From Prevotella sp. E2-28 (GTDB lineage: Bacteria > Bacteroidota > Bacteroidia > Bacteroidales > Bacteroidaceae), in contig NZ_CP091788.1 in the NCBI RefSeq assembly GCF_022024055.1, positions 2,790,001-2,854,000 on the forward strand: a stretch of DNA of 64,000 bases, read 5' to 3'. The number at the start of each line of letters is the position of its first letter. Position 1 is the first letter of the stretch. This document shows positions 6,616 to 14,625 of this stretch, piece by piece. Below the pieces are notes generated by a model that saw only the letters and a program-made list of their open reading frames with translations, had not been told where the DNA came from and ran no database searches. The translations under genes and the position numbers were made by a program.

Positions 6616-7245
6616 ATGAAGATAAATCCTTTGGTAACATTAGGAAATGTACCTGTGCAAACAGGCACCATTGCAGCCTGTTTCGAGCATCTGTCATCTC
6701 CAAACGAGAAGATTAGGGCATTAGAAAAGGATGGGCAGTTAATTCGACTGAAGCGCGGCCTCTATGTGGTGAGCAATGAAGTAAGCGGCAAACCCGTCAA
6801 TGCATGTCTGTGTGCAAACCACATCTATGGCCCTTCCTATGTATCACAACAATGGGCACTTCGTTGGTATGGACTGATACCCGAACGGGTTTTTACGATG
6901 ACATCAGTTACTACAAAGCGTTCTCGTATGTTTGAAAATCCTCTGGGGCGATTCACCTATGAACAGGTGAATCCTGAGTATTTCGCAATTGGTATTGATA
7001 GTATCGAAGAAAACGGTGTTACTTTCCTTATGGCTAGTCGTGAGAAGGCCCTTTGTGATATGATACTTCACGACAGCTACCTACCTTCGCAGTCGGTCAA
7101 GGGCCTTGGCCGGTACTTAGAAGAGGATATCCGTTTTGATATGGATGAACTGGCCACATTCGATATCAGTATCATCGAAAGTTGTGCCAAGTTAGGACGG
7201 AAAGAGAATATATTGAATAACCTTATAAAGATTCTAAAGCGATGA
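6616..7245 (+). CDS. AbiEi-type antitoxin / transcriptional regulator
   Basis: The 209-residue protein starts with a winged-helix region (about residues 14-56: TIAACFEHLSSPNEKI, LEKDGQLIRLKRGLYVVS), typical of the AbiEi antitoxin family of type IV toxin-antitoxin and abortive-infection systems. The following part (HIYGPSYVSQQWALRWYGLIPE, SREKALCDMI) is the usual C-terminal antitoxin domain. It overlaps the toxin gene by 4 bases (ATGA), so the two are translationally coupled. It would neutralise the nucleotidyltransferase toxin and repress the operon. Confidence 0.85.
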   Translation: MKINPLVTLGNVPVQTGTIAACFEHLSSPNEKIRALEKDGQLIRLKRGLYVVSNEVSGKPVNACLCANHIYGPSYVSQQWALRWYGLIPERVFTMTSVTTKRSRMFENPLGRFTYEQVNPEYFAIGIDSIEENGVTFLMASREKALCDMILHDSYLPSQSVKGLGRYLEEDIRFDMDELATFDISIIESCAKLGRKENILNNLIKILKR

Positions 7246-8066
7246 CGATTTATGATCAAATGGTGGCTGCGTATGCACAAAAGCAGGGAACAGCAACACC
7301 TAACATAGAGCAAGAGGTGATGCAACACATAGCCCTTGCAGGGCTGCATCGAGGGGGATTCTTCCAGCATGCAGCATTTTATGGTGATACATGTTTGAGA
7401 CTGTTTCACAATCTGCCAAGGTATTCAGAGGATATGGACTTCTCTCTGATAGAAAAACGTGATGACATCCATATTGAAAATTATTTCCCTGCCATTATAG
7501 AAGAGTTCCGCTTAGCAGGCCATGAGGTGAGTATCGTCAGGAAAGACAAGAAGACCTTCGGGCGCGTAGAATCGGCATTTCTAAAGGACAATACAGAAGC
7601 CTACGACATCAAGTTTCAGACAAAAAAGACGGTGAAGGTAAAAATAGAGCTGGATACAGATCCGCCTTTGGCCTTTGAAACAGAACAATTAACTCTGCAA
7701 CAGCCATACTCGTTTATGACACGTTGCTTTACGCTGCCAGACCTCTATGCTGGCAAGATGCATGCGATGGTTTATAGGGCTTGGCAACGCAGGGTGAAAG
7801 GACGTGACTGGTACGACTTTGAGTGGTACGTGCGATGGAATACTCCTCTTGATTTCAAGCATTTGCAAGAGCGTATCCGTGAATTTAACGGTGAGGAAGT
7901 TACCAAGGAGTCATTTATGAGTCTACTTCGTAACAAGTTGGCTACAACGGATATCGAGCGAGTGAAGGAGGACGTAATAGGCTTTGTAAATGACCCTCAC
8001 GAACTTGACATCTGGTCGAACGACTATTTCCTGCAACTGGCAGACAGAATAGTATTCAAGGAATAG
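7242..8066 (+). CDS. AbiEii/AbiGii-type nucleotidyltransferase toxin
   Basis: The 274-residue protein carries the DNA polymerase-beta-like nucleotidyltransferase signature of AbiEii toxins: GDTCLRL (about residues 48-54) and RYSEDMDFSL (60-69), where the two aspartates of DMD bind metal, followed by KxxxF and YDIKFQTKKTVKVKIELD (about residues 118-136), the third acidic site. The family transfers nucleotides to tRNA or other targets and arrests growth, giving phage defence. In relatives motif I usually reads GGT; here it is GDT (GGT GAT ACA in the DNA), which could lower activity. Length is usual. Start overlaps the antitoxin stop. Confidence 0.85.
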   Translation: MTIYDQMVAAYAQKQGTATPNIEQEVMQHIALAGLHRGGFFQHAAFYGDTCLRLFHNLPRYSEDMDFSLIEKRDDIHIENYFPAIIEEFRLAGHEVSIVRKDKKTFGRVESAFLKDNTEAYDIKFQTKKTVKVKIELDTDPPLAFETEQLTLQQPYSFMTRCFTLPDLYAGKMHAMVYRAWQRRVKGRDWYDFEWYVRWNTPLDFKHLQERIREFNGEEVTKESFMSLLRNKLATTDIERVKEDVIGFVNDPHELDIWSNDYFLQLADRIVFKE

Positions 8067-8122
8067 GAAGGAATACTGTTTAAACGGATATTCCACAAAA
8101 ATGAAGTTTACTACCAAAACAT

Positions 8123-8154
8123 TTGGAACTTTCAAAGATAATATCTATCTTTGT
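8123..8154 (+). promoter_or_regulatory. Promoter (-33 TTG, -7 TATCTTTGT) of the orphan exported protein
   Basis: TTG at 8123-8125 and TATCTTTGT at 8146-8154 have a 20-base spacer and stand 64 bases before the start codon. Confidence 0.65.
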
Positions 8155-8217
8155 AGCGTCGCTTTCAGAAAGGGACGATTACATGAAAACTATATTTTGA
8201 ACTAAAAACGTATTACT

Positions 8218-9603
8218 ATGACAACTGATTCTTTGTATATCAGACATAGGAGATTTCTAGGTATATCAGTTTCCTTCGTTCTGGCTTTCTTAACCACTCC
8301 TATGCTGGTCCATGCCCAGATGGATGTTGCCACCTATAATAAGGAGAGGCATCAGCTCATCAACTACCACACGAACAGTCAGGGAAATTTGGAGTCTATA
8401 TCCATTGTCGATGACGACATGACAACGATTATGCTAAATGTCGACGGCACGACGCGATCGATTGTCAACAGCCTTGCCACCATGGAGTTTGAGTTTGATG
8501 ACACAGAGCTGGATGCCAATTATACGGTCGACGGACAACGCCTGTCCCGTTGTGTCTATCATATAGACCAGGATGTCGACTTCAAGAAGTTCAAGCAGGA
8601 GTATCTAATGTATAAAGGCGAACTGAACACATTGGATAAGATGGACAAGTTCCTGTCTCAAGGCGGTGCGCAACTGATTTATGATGCGACGAAGCATACA
8701 CTCGACATGATGTCGAATCCCATACAAACCTGCTACGGCGTTCTTACCAAGAATCCCTATGAGAAAGAAAAGACCGAAATTATTTCTGCCGACAATATTG
8801 CAGAAATCGTGGCGGGCGAATCGTCTGTCATGGATAAGATGAAGGAATTCACGATTGGTTATATCTTCGAACATTATAACGACTGGACGGCCGACTGGGC
8901 TTCTACGGTCTATAAATGGATGGTGAAACACTATGAGCGACAGAAGAACCTGAACGAACAGGTACAGGAATGGCGACAAGGCATCAAGGAGAAGGTGCTG
9001 AGAAACGAAATCACCATTGCCGAGGCAACAGAGCAGATTGCTAAAATAGAAAAGGAACGACAGTCATACAAAAAAATATATGCCGGATTCGGTCAGGATG
9101 TCGCCGTAACTATTACCGAGAAAGACGGACAAGAGGAGGTTACCTACAAGGTGGTAGACAAAGACGGACGCCCGGCAGAGGAAAGGAATGCACCTGCCAA
9201 AGGAGAATCAAGCACAGTCATGAGGATAGTCAATGAGTTTTCCAACAGGTATAAATACGGCACGCTGGACCATATTGCGATTACCTATTATACGCCCTCG
9301 AATGGCCATGAGGATTGGAGCTATGGTCTTGAAAAGGGGAAGCTGGTACTCAAAGATCATACCGACGTAGAAGGGGACGGAAAGCGTGAGCACCCCCACT
9401 ACCGGGTGTGGTTAGACTATTCGAACGATGTCAATCCCAAAGTATGGGGCAGTGTGCAAGTACAACTATGGTTAAGTCCTGGAGGCAACATTCTCAACTC
9501 GTATATCATTGATTGCAGAGGAACACAGGCAGACTATATGAATGGTAAACTTCCACGCAAGACAAGAGGAGATCAGTTTTATTTCTTCCCTGATTCTGAC
9601 TGA
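8218..9603 (+). CDS. Exported protein of unknown function
   Basis: The 461-residue product has a basic start and a hydrophobic stretch (about residues 13-33) ending VHAQ, a probable signal peptide cut after VHA. I recognise no known domain. Residues 40-115 look beta-rich. Residues 115-175 contain Met/Lys-rich helices, 220-290 are strongly helical and charged (KHYERQKNLNEQVQEWRQG, IAEATEQIAKIEKERQSYKK), likely a coiled coil. The last 150 residues are again beta-rich (YRVWLDYSNDVNPKVWGSVQ, VQLWLSPGGN) with a DxDGD-like stretch (TDVEGDGKREH) that might bind calcium. It has its own promoter and converges on the radical SAM gene with a 17-base gap. It lies at the edge of the accessory block, so horizontal gain is plausible. 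Confidence 0.75.
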   Translation: MTTDSLYIRHRRFLGISVSFVLAFLTTPMLVHAQMDVATYNKERHQLINYHTNSQGNLESISIVDDDMTTIMLNVDGTTRSIVNSLATMEFEFDDTELDANYTVDGQRLSRCVYHIDQDVDFKKFKQEYLMYKGELNTLDKMDKFLSQGGAQLIYDATKHTLDMMSNPIQTCYGVLTKNPYEKEKTEIISADNIAEIVAGESSVMDKMKEFTIGYIFEHYNDWTADWASTVYKWMVKHYERQKNLNEQVQEWRQGIKEKVLRNEITIAEATEQIAKIEKERQSYKKIYAGFGQDVAVTITEKDGQEEVTYKVVDKDGRPAEERNAPAKGESSTVMRIVNEFSNRYKYGTLDHIAITYYTPSNGHEDWSYGLEKGKLVLKDHTDVEGDGKREHPHYRVWLDYSNDVNPKVWGSVQVQLWLSPGGNILNSYIIDCRGTQADYMNGKLPRKTRGDQFYFFPDSD

Positions 9604-9620
9604 TATTTATTCGTTCTTAT

Positions 9621-10922
9621 TTACGAATTGCCTTCGTCCTGAAAGTCGAACGATAGCTGCTGCTCGGCGGCGATTCTTTTCTGCTGCGTCTTACTAATAA
9701 GCAAGGGGCGCAGGCGCTCGGGGTGCAACTCGTTGATGCCGATGATGGGCTGCGAGAAATTACTGGTGAGCTCACCGCAGGTGATGAAATATTTGGCTTT
9801 CTTCATCACCACCCCCATTTTCTTGAGGTGATAAGAAGTGATGCGGTTGAAGCGACGCGAGTTGACAATGAGTACGGCACTTTTCACGCCAATGCCCGGC
9901 ACGCGGAGGATTTCTTCGTAGGACGCACTATTGATATCTACAGGGAAGAACTCTGGATGACGCAAAGCCCAACCTAACTTTGGATCTACGTCGAGGTCGA
10001 GGTGCGTGTGCTTATCATCCACAATCTCATCAACATTGAAATGATAGAAACGCATGAGCCAGTCGGCCTGATACAAACGGTTCTCGCGTACCAAAGGCGG
10101 TTGCTTCAATACTGGTAGGCGCGGGTCGTAGGTATTCACACTGACATAACCCGAATAATACACGCGACGCATCGAAGGCTGTTGGTACATAGCATTGGAC
10201 ATTTTCAGAATATCCAAATCACTCTCTTTCGTAGCCCCCACAATCATCTGAGTGCTTTGTCCTGCAGGAACGAAACGGGGGGCATAACGAAACTTCTTCC
10301 TATCCTCCTTATTCTCAAGCACCCCCTGCTGAATTTGCGACATCGGCAGGAAGATGCTTTTATGATTCTTCTCGGGTGCCAGCGCCTTCAGCGATTCCTC
10401 TTTAGGAATCTCAATATTAATGCTCATGCGGTCAGCATAGCGTCCTGCTTCCTGCAAGAGTTCTTGCGAAGCCCCAGGGATGGTTTTCAGGTGGATGTAG
10501 CCATTAAAACGGTGGACGGTTCTTAAATCACGCACAATAGCTGTGAGTCGTTCCATCGTATAGTCAGGATTACGCACTACCCCGCTCGACAGAAACAGAC
10601 CTTCGATATAATTACGGCGATAGAACTCCATCGTAATCTCTTCGAGTTCTGAGACGGAGAGGGTGGCACGCTTGATATCGTTGGTGCGACGATTGATACA
10701 ATAGGCGCAATCATACATGCAATAGTTGGTCAGCATAACCTTTAACAAAGAGATGCAACGCCCGTCATCGGCAAACGAGTGACAGATACCCACACCGCCC
10801 ACAGTATTGCCCACCATGCCCTGTTTGCCCTTACGCACGGTGCCGCTCGACGAGCACGACACATCGTACTTCGCCGACTCTGCGAGTATCCGCAACTTCT
10901 CCATTGTTTTCTCCGTCAGCAT
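9621..10922 (-). CDS. Putative DNA modification/repair radical SAM protein (TIGR03916-type)
   Basis: The 433-residue protein has the radical SAM cluster motif CxxxCxxC (Cys68, Cys72, Cys75 in TNYCMYDCAYCINRR), preceded by the family-specific AKYDVSCSSSGT and GICHSFADDGRC. The C-terminal part (about residues 329-365: INSASYEEILRVPGIGVKSA) is a helix-hairpin-helix DNA-binding module. Members are usually encoded next to DUF4130 proteins; together they are thought to act in DNA repair or modification, reaction unknown. Here the partner is 6.7 kb downstream at 2052-2879. It is divergent from a PIF1-like helicase gene, each with its own promoter in the 91-base gap. Confidence 0.9.
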   Translation of the reverse strand: MLTEKTMEKLRILAESAKYDVSCSSSGTVRKGKQGMVGNTVGGVGICHSFADDGRCISLLKVMLTNYCMYDCAYCINRRTNDIKRATLSVSELEEITMEFYRRNYIEGLFLSSGVVRNPDYTMERLTAIVRDLRTVHRFNGYIHLKTIPGASQELLQEAGRYADRMSINIEIPKEESLKALAPEKNHKSIFLPMSQIQQGVLENKEDRKKFRYAPRFVPAGQSTQMIVGATKESDLDILKMSNAMYQQPSMRRVYYSGYVSVNTYDPRLPVLKQPPLVRENRLYQADWLMRFYHFNVDEIVDDKHTHLDLDVDPKLGWALRHPEFFPVDINSASYEEILRVPGIGVKSAVLIVNSRRFNRITSYHLKKMGVVMKKAKYFITCGELTSNFSQPIIGINELHPERLRPLLISKTQQKRIAAEQQLSFDFQDEGNS

Positions 10923-10939
10923 GATTCTACTATTTGCCT

Positions 10940-10948
10940 ACAAAGATA
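10940..10948 (-). promoter_or_regulatory. Promoter -7 box (TATCTTTGT) of the radical SAM gene
   Basis: Consensus on the minus strand, 17 bases before the ATG at 10922. Confidence 0.65.
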
Positions 10949-11001
10949 GCTATTATTTGCGAAAAAACAACAGAACAGGCTATTATTTAGAAAACATTTC
11001 A

Positions 11002-11010
11002 TATCTTTGC
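11002..11010 (+). promoter_or_regulatory. Promoter -7 box (TATCTTTGC) directly before the helicase ATG
   Basis: It ends 3 bases before the start codon at 11014, so the transcript should be leaderless or nearly so. Confidence 0.6.
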
Positions 11011-11013
11011 AGA

Positions 11014-13179
11014 ATGGAACAGAACGTAGAATTGCGCAACGCGTGGGACTTTGTAGAACACACGGGGCGTAGCATTTTTTTGACTGGTAAGGCAGGAACT
11101 GGAAAGACGACGTTCCTAAAAGCTGTAGTAGAAAATAGCAGCAAGCGCAGCATCGTGGTAGCACCAACGGGTGTGGCTGCCATTAATGCTGGCGGCATGA
11201 CTATTCATTCGTTCTTCCAACTGCCGTTCTCGCCCTTCGTACCAGGTGCAAAGATTGAAAGTAAGTTTGATTTCGGCAAGGAGAAACGTAAGATTATCTC
11301 ATCCATCGACCTGCTGATTATTGACGAGATATCAATGGTACGTAGCGACCTGCTGGATGCTATTGACAGCGTGCTGCGCCGTTATCGTGACCGATACAAG
11401 CCCTTTGGTGGGGTGCAACTACTGATGATAGGTGACCTGCAACAGTTGACACCCGTGGTGACGCCCGAGGACGAACGGATGTTGAAGCCATATTATGACA
11501 CGCCCTATTTCTTCGGTTCAAAGGCATTGGCAGAGATTGAATACGTAACCATACAACTGGAGCATGTGTATCGTCAGCAGGACGACACATTCCTTTCATT
11601 ACTAAATAATGTACGCGAGGGGCATCCTACGACTGACGACCTCACGCTACTGAACAAACGCTATCAGCCTACGTTCATCCCCAAGCCAGAAGAAGGATAT
11701 ATCCGACTGACAACGCATAATCATATAGCTAACAATTACAATGAGTCGGAGCTACGAAAGCTACCCAACCATCCTTATACTTATCAGGCCAGGATTGAGG
11801 GCACTTTCCCAGAATACTCCTACCCAACGGCTGAAACATTAACACTGAAGGTGGGCGCACAGGTGATGTTCGTGAAGAACGACCCCTCTGGCGAACACCG
11901 TTATTACAACGGACGTATAGGCCATGTGACCTATGCTGATGAGAATCGCTTAACGGTGTATTGTCCAGGCGACGCAGAAGCCATAGAGGTGGAACCGTTA
12001 GTATGGGAGAATGCACGCTATACGCTGAATGAACAGACACGTGAAATAGAATCGGAAGTACTGGGAAAATTCTCACAACTGCCCCTTCGACTGGCGTGGG
12101 CTATAACAATTCATAAGAGTCAGGGACTAACCTTCGAGCACGCCATTATCGACGCTAACCTATCGTTTGCCCCAGGTCAGGTGTATGTGGCATTGAGTCG
12201 CTGTAAGACACTGGAAGGGATGATACTGGCCTCGCCTATTCCCCCACAAGCCATTATCAACGATACGCGCGTGGACTCTTATATCACCCATCAGGAGGAA
12301 GCCGCCCTGCGAAGCATAGAGCAACTGCCCACGCTGAAGGATGAGTACTACCGCCACCTGCTGATGGAGCTGTTCGATTTCAAGGACATTCTCTATCGCG
12401 AAGAGTATCTGGGCAGAATCATTACGGAATTCTTCTATCGTAGCTTTACCGATATTGCCGAACTGCACAAACGGGCATTGGAGGAATACAAGCAACAGGT
12501 CATCGTCGTTGCAGACAAATGGCTGGCTATGATTCAGCAGATGAGCATCGCCGATTTGCGCGAGGAGGCTTTTCTGGAGCGTGTGAAGCGTAGTGCCGCC
12601 TATTTTGAGCAGGCACTCGACAAAGTGCTGTCCAAGCCTTTCTCTATGGTGCCCGATATCAAATCGCAGAACAAGCAAGCCATGAAGCGTCTCACAGAGA
12701 ATTACGGAGACCTGCGACAAGCCTGGCTCTCACGCCGCTACCTACTACAGCAACTTTCTGAGCGCACATTCACCATTACCGACTATCTAAGGCAGAAACA
12801 ACTCTCGCTACTGGACGCAATGGACGAACAGACACTAAAGAAAAAGAAGCGCGAGAAGAAAGTCAAAGAGCCAAAGCCACAGAAAGAAAAAACGTGGGCT
12901 ATCAGTTTCCATCTTTACCAAGAGGGCAAGACTCCGGAACTGATAGCCCGCGAGCGCGGCCTTACATTAGGCACTATCTTTGGTCACTTAGTTCGTTATA
13001 TTCACACGGGCGACATAACAATTGACGACCTTATTCCTCAGGATCATCAACAGACCATCCTACGTGCCATCCACATGGCCGACTCCAATGCCAACACCAC
13101 AGCCATCAAGGAACTTTGTCCGCCAGACATTACCTATGATGAAATCCGACTGGTGCTTGAAACAATGAAGCTAGATTAA
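11014..13179 (+). CDS. PIF1-like ATP-dependent DNA helicase with C-terminal helix-turn-helix
   Basis: The 721-residue protein starts at ATG 11014 (MEQNVELRNAWDFVEHTG), as in relatives; a longer upstream frame has no support given the -7 box at 11002-11010. Walker A is GKAGTGKTT (residues 25-33), Walker B LLIIDEISM, followed by GDLQQLTPV and, near residue 365, the helicase motifs WAITIHKSQGLTFEHAIID and YVALSRC. These place it in the PIF1/RecD-like SF1B family of 5'-3' helicases. After a long helical part comes a Lys-rich stretch (KKKKREKKVKEPKPQKEK, about residues 608-625) and a helicase-associated helix-turn-helix (WAISFHLYQEGKTPELIAR...). It is common in Bacteroidales. Confidence 0.9.
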   Translation: MEQNVELRNAWDFVEHTGRSIFLTGKAGTGKTTFLKAVVENSSKRSIVVAPTGVAAINAGGMTIHSFFQLPFSPFVPGAKIESKFDFGKEKRKIISSIDLLIIDEISMVRSDLLDAIDSVLRRYRDRYKPFGGVQLLMIGDLQQLTPVVTPEDERMLKPYYDTPYFFGSKALAEIEYVTIQLEHVYRQQDDTFLSLLNNVREGHPTTDDLTLLNKRYQPTFIPKPEEGYIRLTTHNHIANNYNESELRKLPNHPYTYQARIEGTFPEYSYPTAETLTLKVGAQVMFVKNDPSGEHRYYNGRIGHVTYADENRLTVYCPGDAEAIEVEPLVWENARYTLNEQTREIESEVLGKFSQLPLRLAWAITIHKSQGLTFEHAIIDANLSFAPGQVYVALSRCKTLEGMILASPIPPQAIINDTRVDSYITHQEEAALRSIEQLPTLKDEYYRHLLMELFDFKDILYREEYLGRIITEFFYRSFTDIAELHKRALEEYKQQVIVVADKWLAMIQQMSIADLREEAFLERVKRSAAYFEQALDKVLSKPFSMVPDIKSQNKQAMKRLTENYGDLRQAWLSRRYLLQQLSERTFTITDYLRQKQLSLLDAMDEQTLKKKKREKKVKEPKPQKEKTWAISFHLYQEGKTPELIARERGLTLGTIFGHLVRYIHTGDITIDDLIPQDHQQTILRAIHMADSNANTTAIKELCPPDITYDEIRLVLETMKLD

Positions 13180-13188
13180 CAAAACACG

Positions 13189-14547
13189 TTACTTATTGAG
13201 GTAAGCAGCCACCTTCTTTGCGGTTTGTCTGCCGCTAGCCATCGCACGAACTACGAGGCTGGCACCATTAGCAGAGTCGCCACAAACGAATACGTTCTTG
13301 GGATACTCGGGATGCTCTGGTTTCAGGAAGCCCATAGCCAGCAGCACCAGCTCGGCCTTGATAATCTCCGGTTTGCCCTTCTCAACCATGATGGGGCGTC
13401 CACCTTCTGGGTTTGGCTTCCAGTCAATCTCCTGAACCTTTACGCCAGTCAGCTTGCCATCCTTACCAAGGAACTCCAAGGTGTTGATATTCCAACGACG
13501 AGTACAACCTTCCTCGTGACTCGAAGTGGTCTTGAGAGTACGAGGCCAGTTTGGCCAGGGGTTCTGTGGGTCTTCAGGACCTTCAACGGGTTTAGGCATA
13601 ATCTCAATCTGAGTCACGCTCTTACATCCCTGACGATGGGCAGTTCCGATACAGTCACTACCAGTATCACCACCACCGATTACCAACACATCCTTGCCTT
13701 TGGCTGTTACGCGTTCATCCTTAGAGAACTCCATGCCTGCCAGCACACGATTCTGCTGCGACAGCATCTCGAGGGCGAAGTGTACGCCCTTGAGTTCGCG
13801 GCCAGGAGCCTTCAGATCGCGGGCAGTTGGTGTACCAGTCGAGATAACAACGGCGTCGTAATCTCCAGATATTCCAGATATTCCAGATTCTCCGGAAATT
13901 TCGGAATTGTAACGAAACTCGATACCCTCCTGCTCCAACAGGGCAATACGGCGATCAATAATGGCCTTGTTCAGTTTAAAGTTAGGAATACCGTAGCGCA
14001 GCAATCCGCCTGCAGCCTCATTCTTCTCGAACACAGTGACGGTATATCCCATGTGGTTCAGGTCGTTAGCGGCAGCCAATCCAGCAGGGCCAGCACCAAT
14101 CACAGCCACCTTCTTACCATTACGCTTAATGTCGGTGCGAGGTGTGATGAATCCCTCCTGAAAAGCCATCTCGGTAATAGCAGCCTCGTCCTCGCGATTC
14201 GTGGTTGGTTCGTGGTTGAAACGGTTCAATACGCAGGCTTTCTCACAGAGTGCGGGACAGATGCGACCAGTGAACTCTGGGAAGGGGTTGGTGGTGTTCA
14301 GCAACTTGTAAGCCAGCTCCCAGTCGCCTTTATACAGCGCATCGTTCCACTCTGGCGCTTTGTTGCCAAGCGGACAGGCCCAGTGGCAGAAGGGTACGCC
14401 ACAGTCCATACAGCGCGATGCCTGCAGTTTACGTTCGCGGGTGCTAAGCGTCTGCTCCACCTCGCTGAAGTCTTGAATTCTATCTTGTATCGGACGGTAT
14501 CCCGCCTCCTGGCGGTGTATCTCTAAAAATGCTTTTGGATTTCCCAT
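13189..14547 (-). CDS. gltD: Glutamate synthase small (beta) subunit
   Basis: The 452-residue protein is the FAD-dependent NAD(P)H-oxidising subunit that feeds electrons to GltB for making glutamate from glutamine and 2-oxoglutarate. Cys46, 49, 54 and 58 (CMDCGVPFCHWAC) and Cys97, 101 and 105 are the iron-sulfur ligand set; GAGPAGLAAA (about 151-160) binds FAD and GGGDTGSDC the nicotinamide cofactor. Residues 216-228 (ISGESGISGISGD) are a Ser-Gly-x repeat encoded by 9-bp DNA units and not part of the normal fold. The gene follows gltB by 77 bases and is surely in the same operon. Confidence 0.95.
   Translation of the reverse strand: MGNPKAFLEIHRQEAGYRPIQDRIQDFSEVEQTLSTRERKLQASRCMDCGVPFCHWACPLGNKAPEWNDALYKGDWELAYKLLNTTNPFPEFTGRICPALCEKACVLNRFNHEPTTNREDEAAITEMAFQEGFITPRTDIKRNGKKVAVIGAGPAGLAAANDLNHMGYTVTVFEKNEAAGGLLRYGIPNFKLNKAIIDRRIALLEQEGIEFRYNSEISGESGISGISGDYDAVVISTGTPTARDLKAPGRELKGVHFALEMLSQQNRVLAGMEFSKDERVTAKGKDVLVIGGGDTGSDCIGTAHRQGCKSVTQIEIMPKPVEGPEDPQNPWPNWPRTLKTTSSHEEGCTRRWNINTLEFLGKDGKLTGVKVQEIDWKPNPEGGRPIMVEKGKPEIIKAELVLLAMGFLKPEHPEYPKNVFVCGDSANGASLVVRAMASGRQTAKKVAAYLNK
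13863..13908. repeat. 9-bp tandem repeat in gltD (units like TCCAGATAT)
   Basis: Five consecutive 9-bp units of the TCCRGANNN type encode Ser-Gly-x on the minus strand. The same kind of repeat occurs in the S9 peptidase, GH31, GH97 and GH43 genes of this window. Confidence 0.8.
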
Positions 14548-14625
14548 TTTTTTTTAAATTTAAAAGTTGAAAGATTGAAAATTTGAAATTCTCTCTAATT
14601 CTTCCATTCTTTAATTCTTTAATTT
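14548..14625. repeat. AT-rich degenerate 7-8 bp repeats between gltB and gltD
   Basis: Near-repeats such as TTGAAAG/ATTGAAAA/TTTGAAAT and TTCTTTAATTCTTTAAT fill the gap. No reading frame, promoter box or hairpin was seen. Similar low-complexity filler occurs at 54341-54386. Confidence 0.5.

Noticed and set aside
10807..11013. Upstream extension of the helicase reading frame.
   Set aside because: It overlaps the radical SAM gene and its promoter, and a -7 box stands immediately before ATG 11014, where family homology begins.
13225..14526. Long open frame on the plus strand opposite gltD.
   Set aside because: It is antisense to a clearly conserved gene, shows no protein family features and has no promoter or ribosome-binding context.
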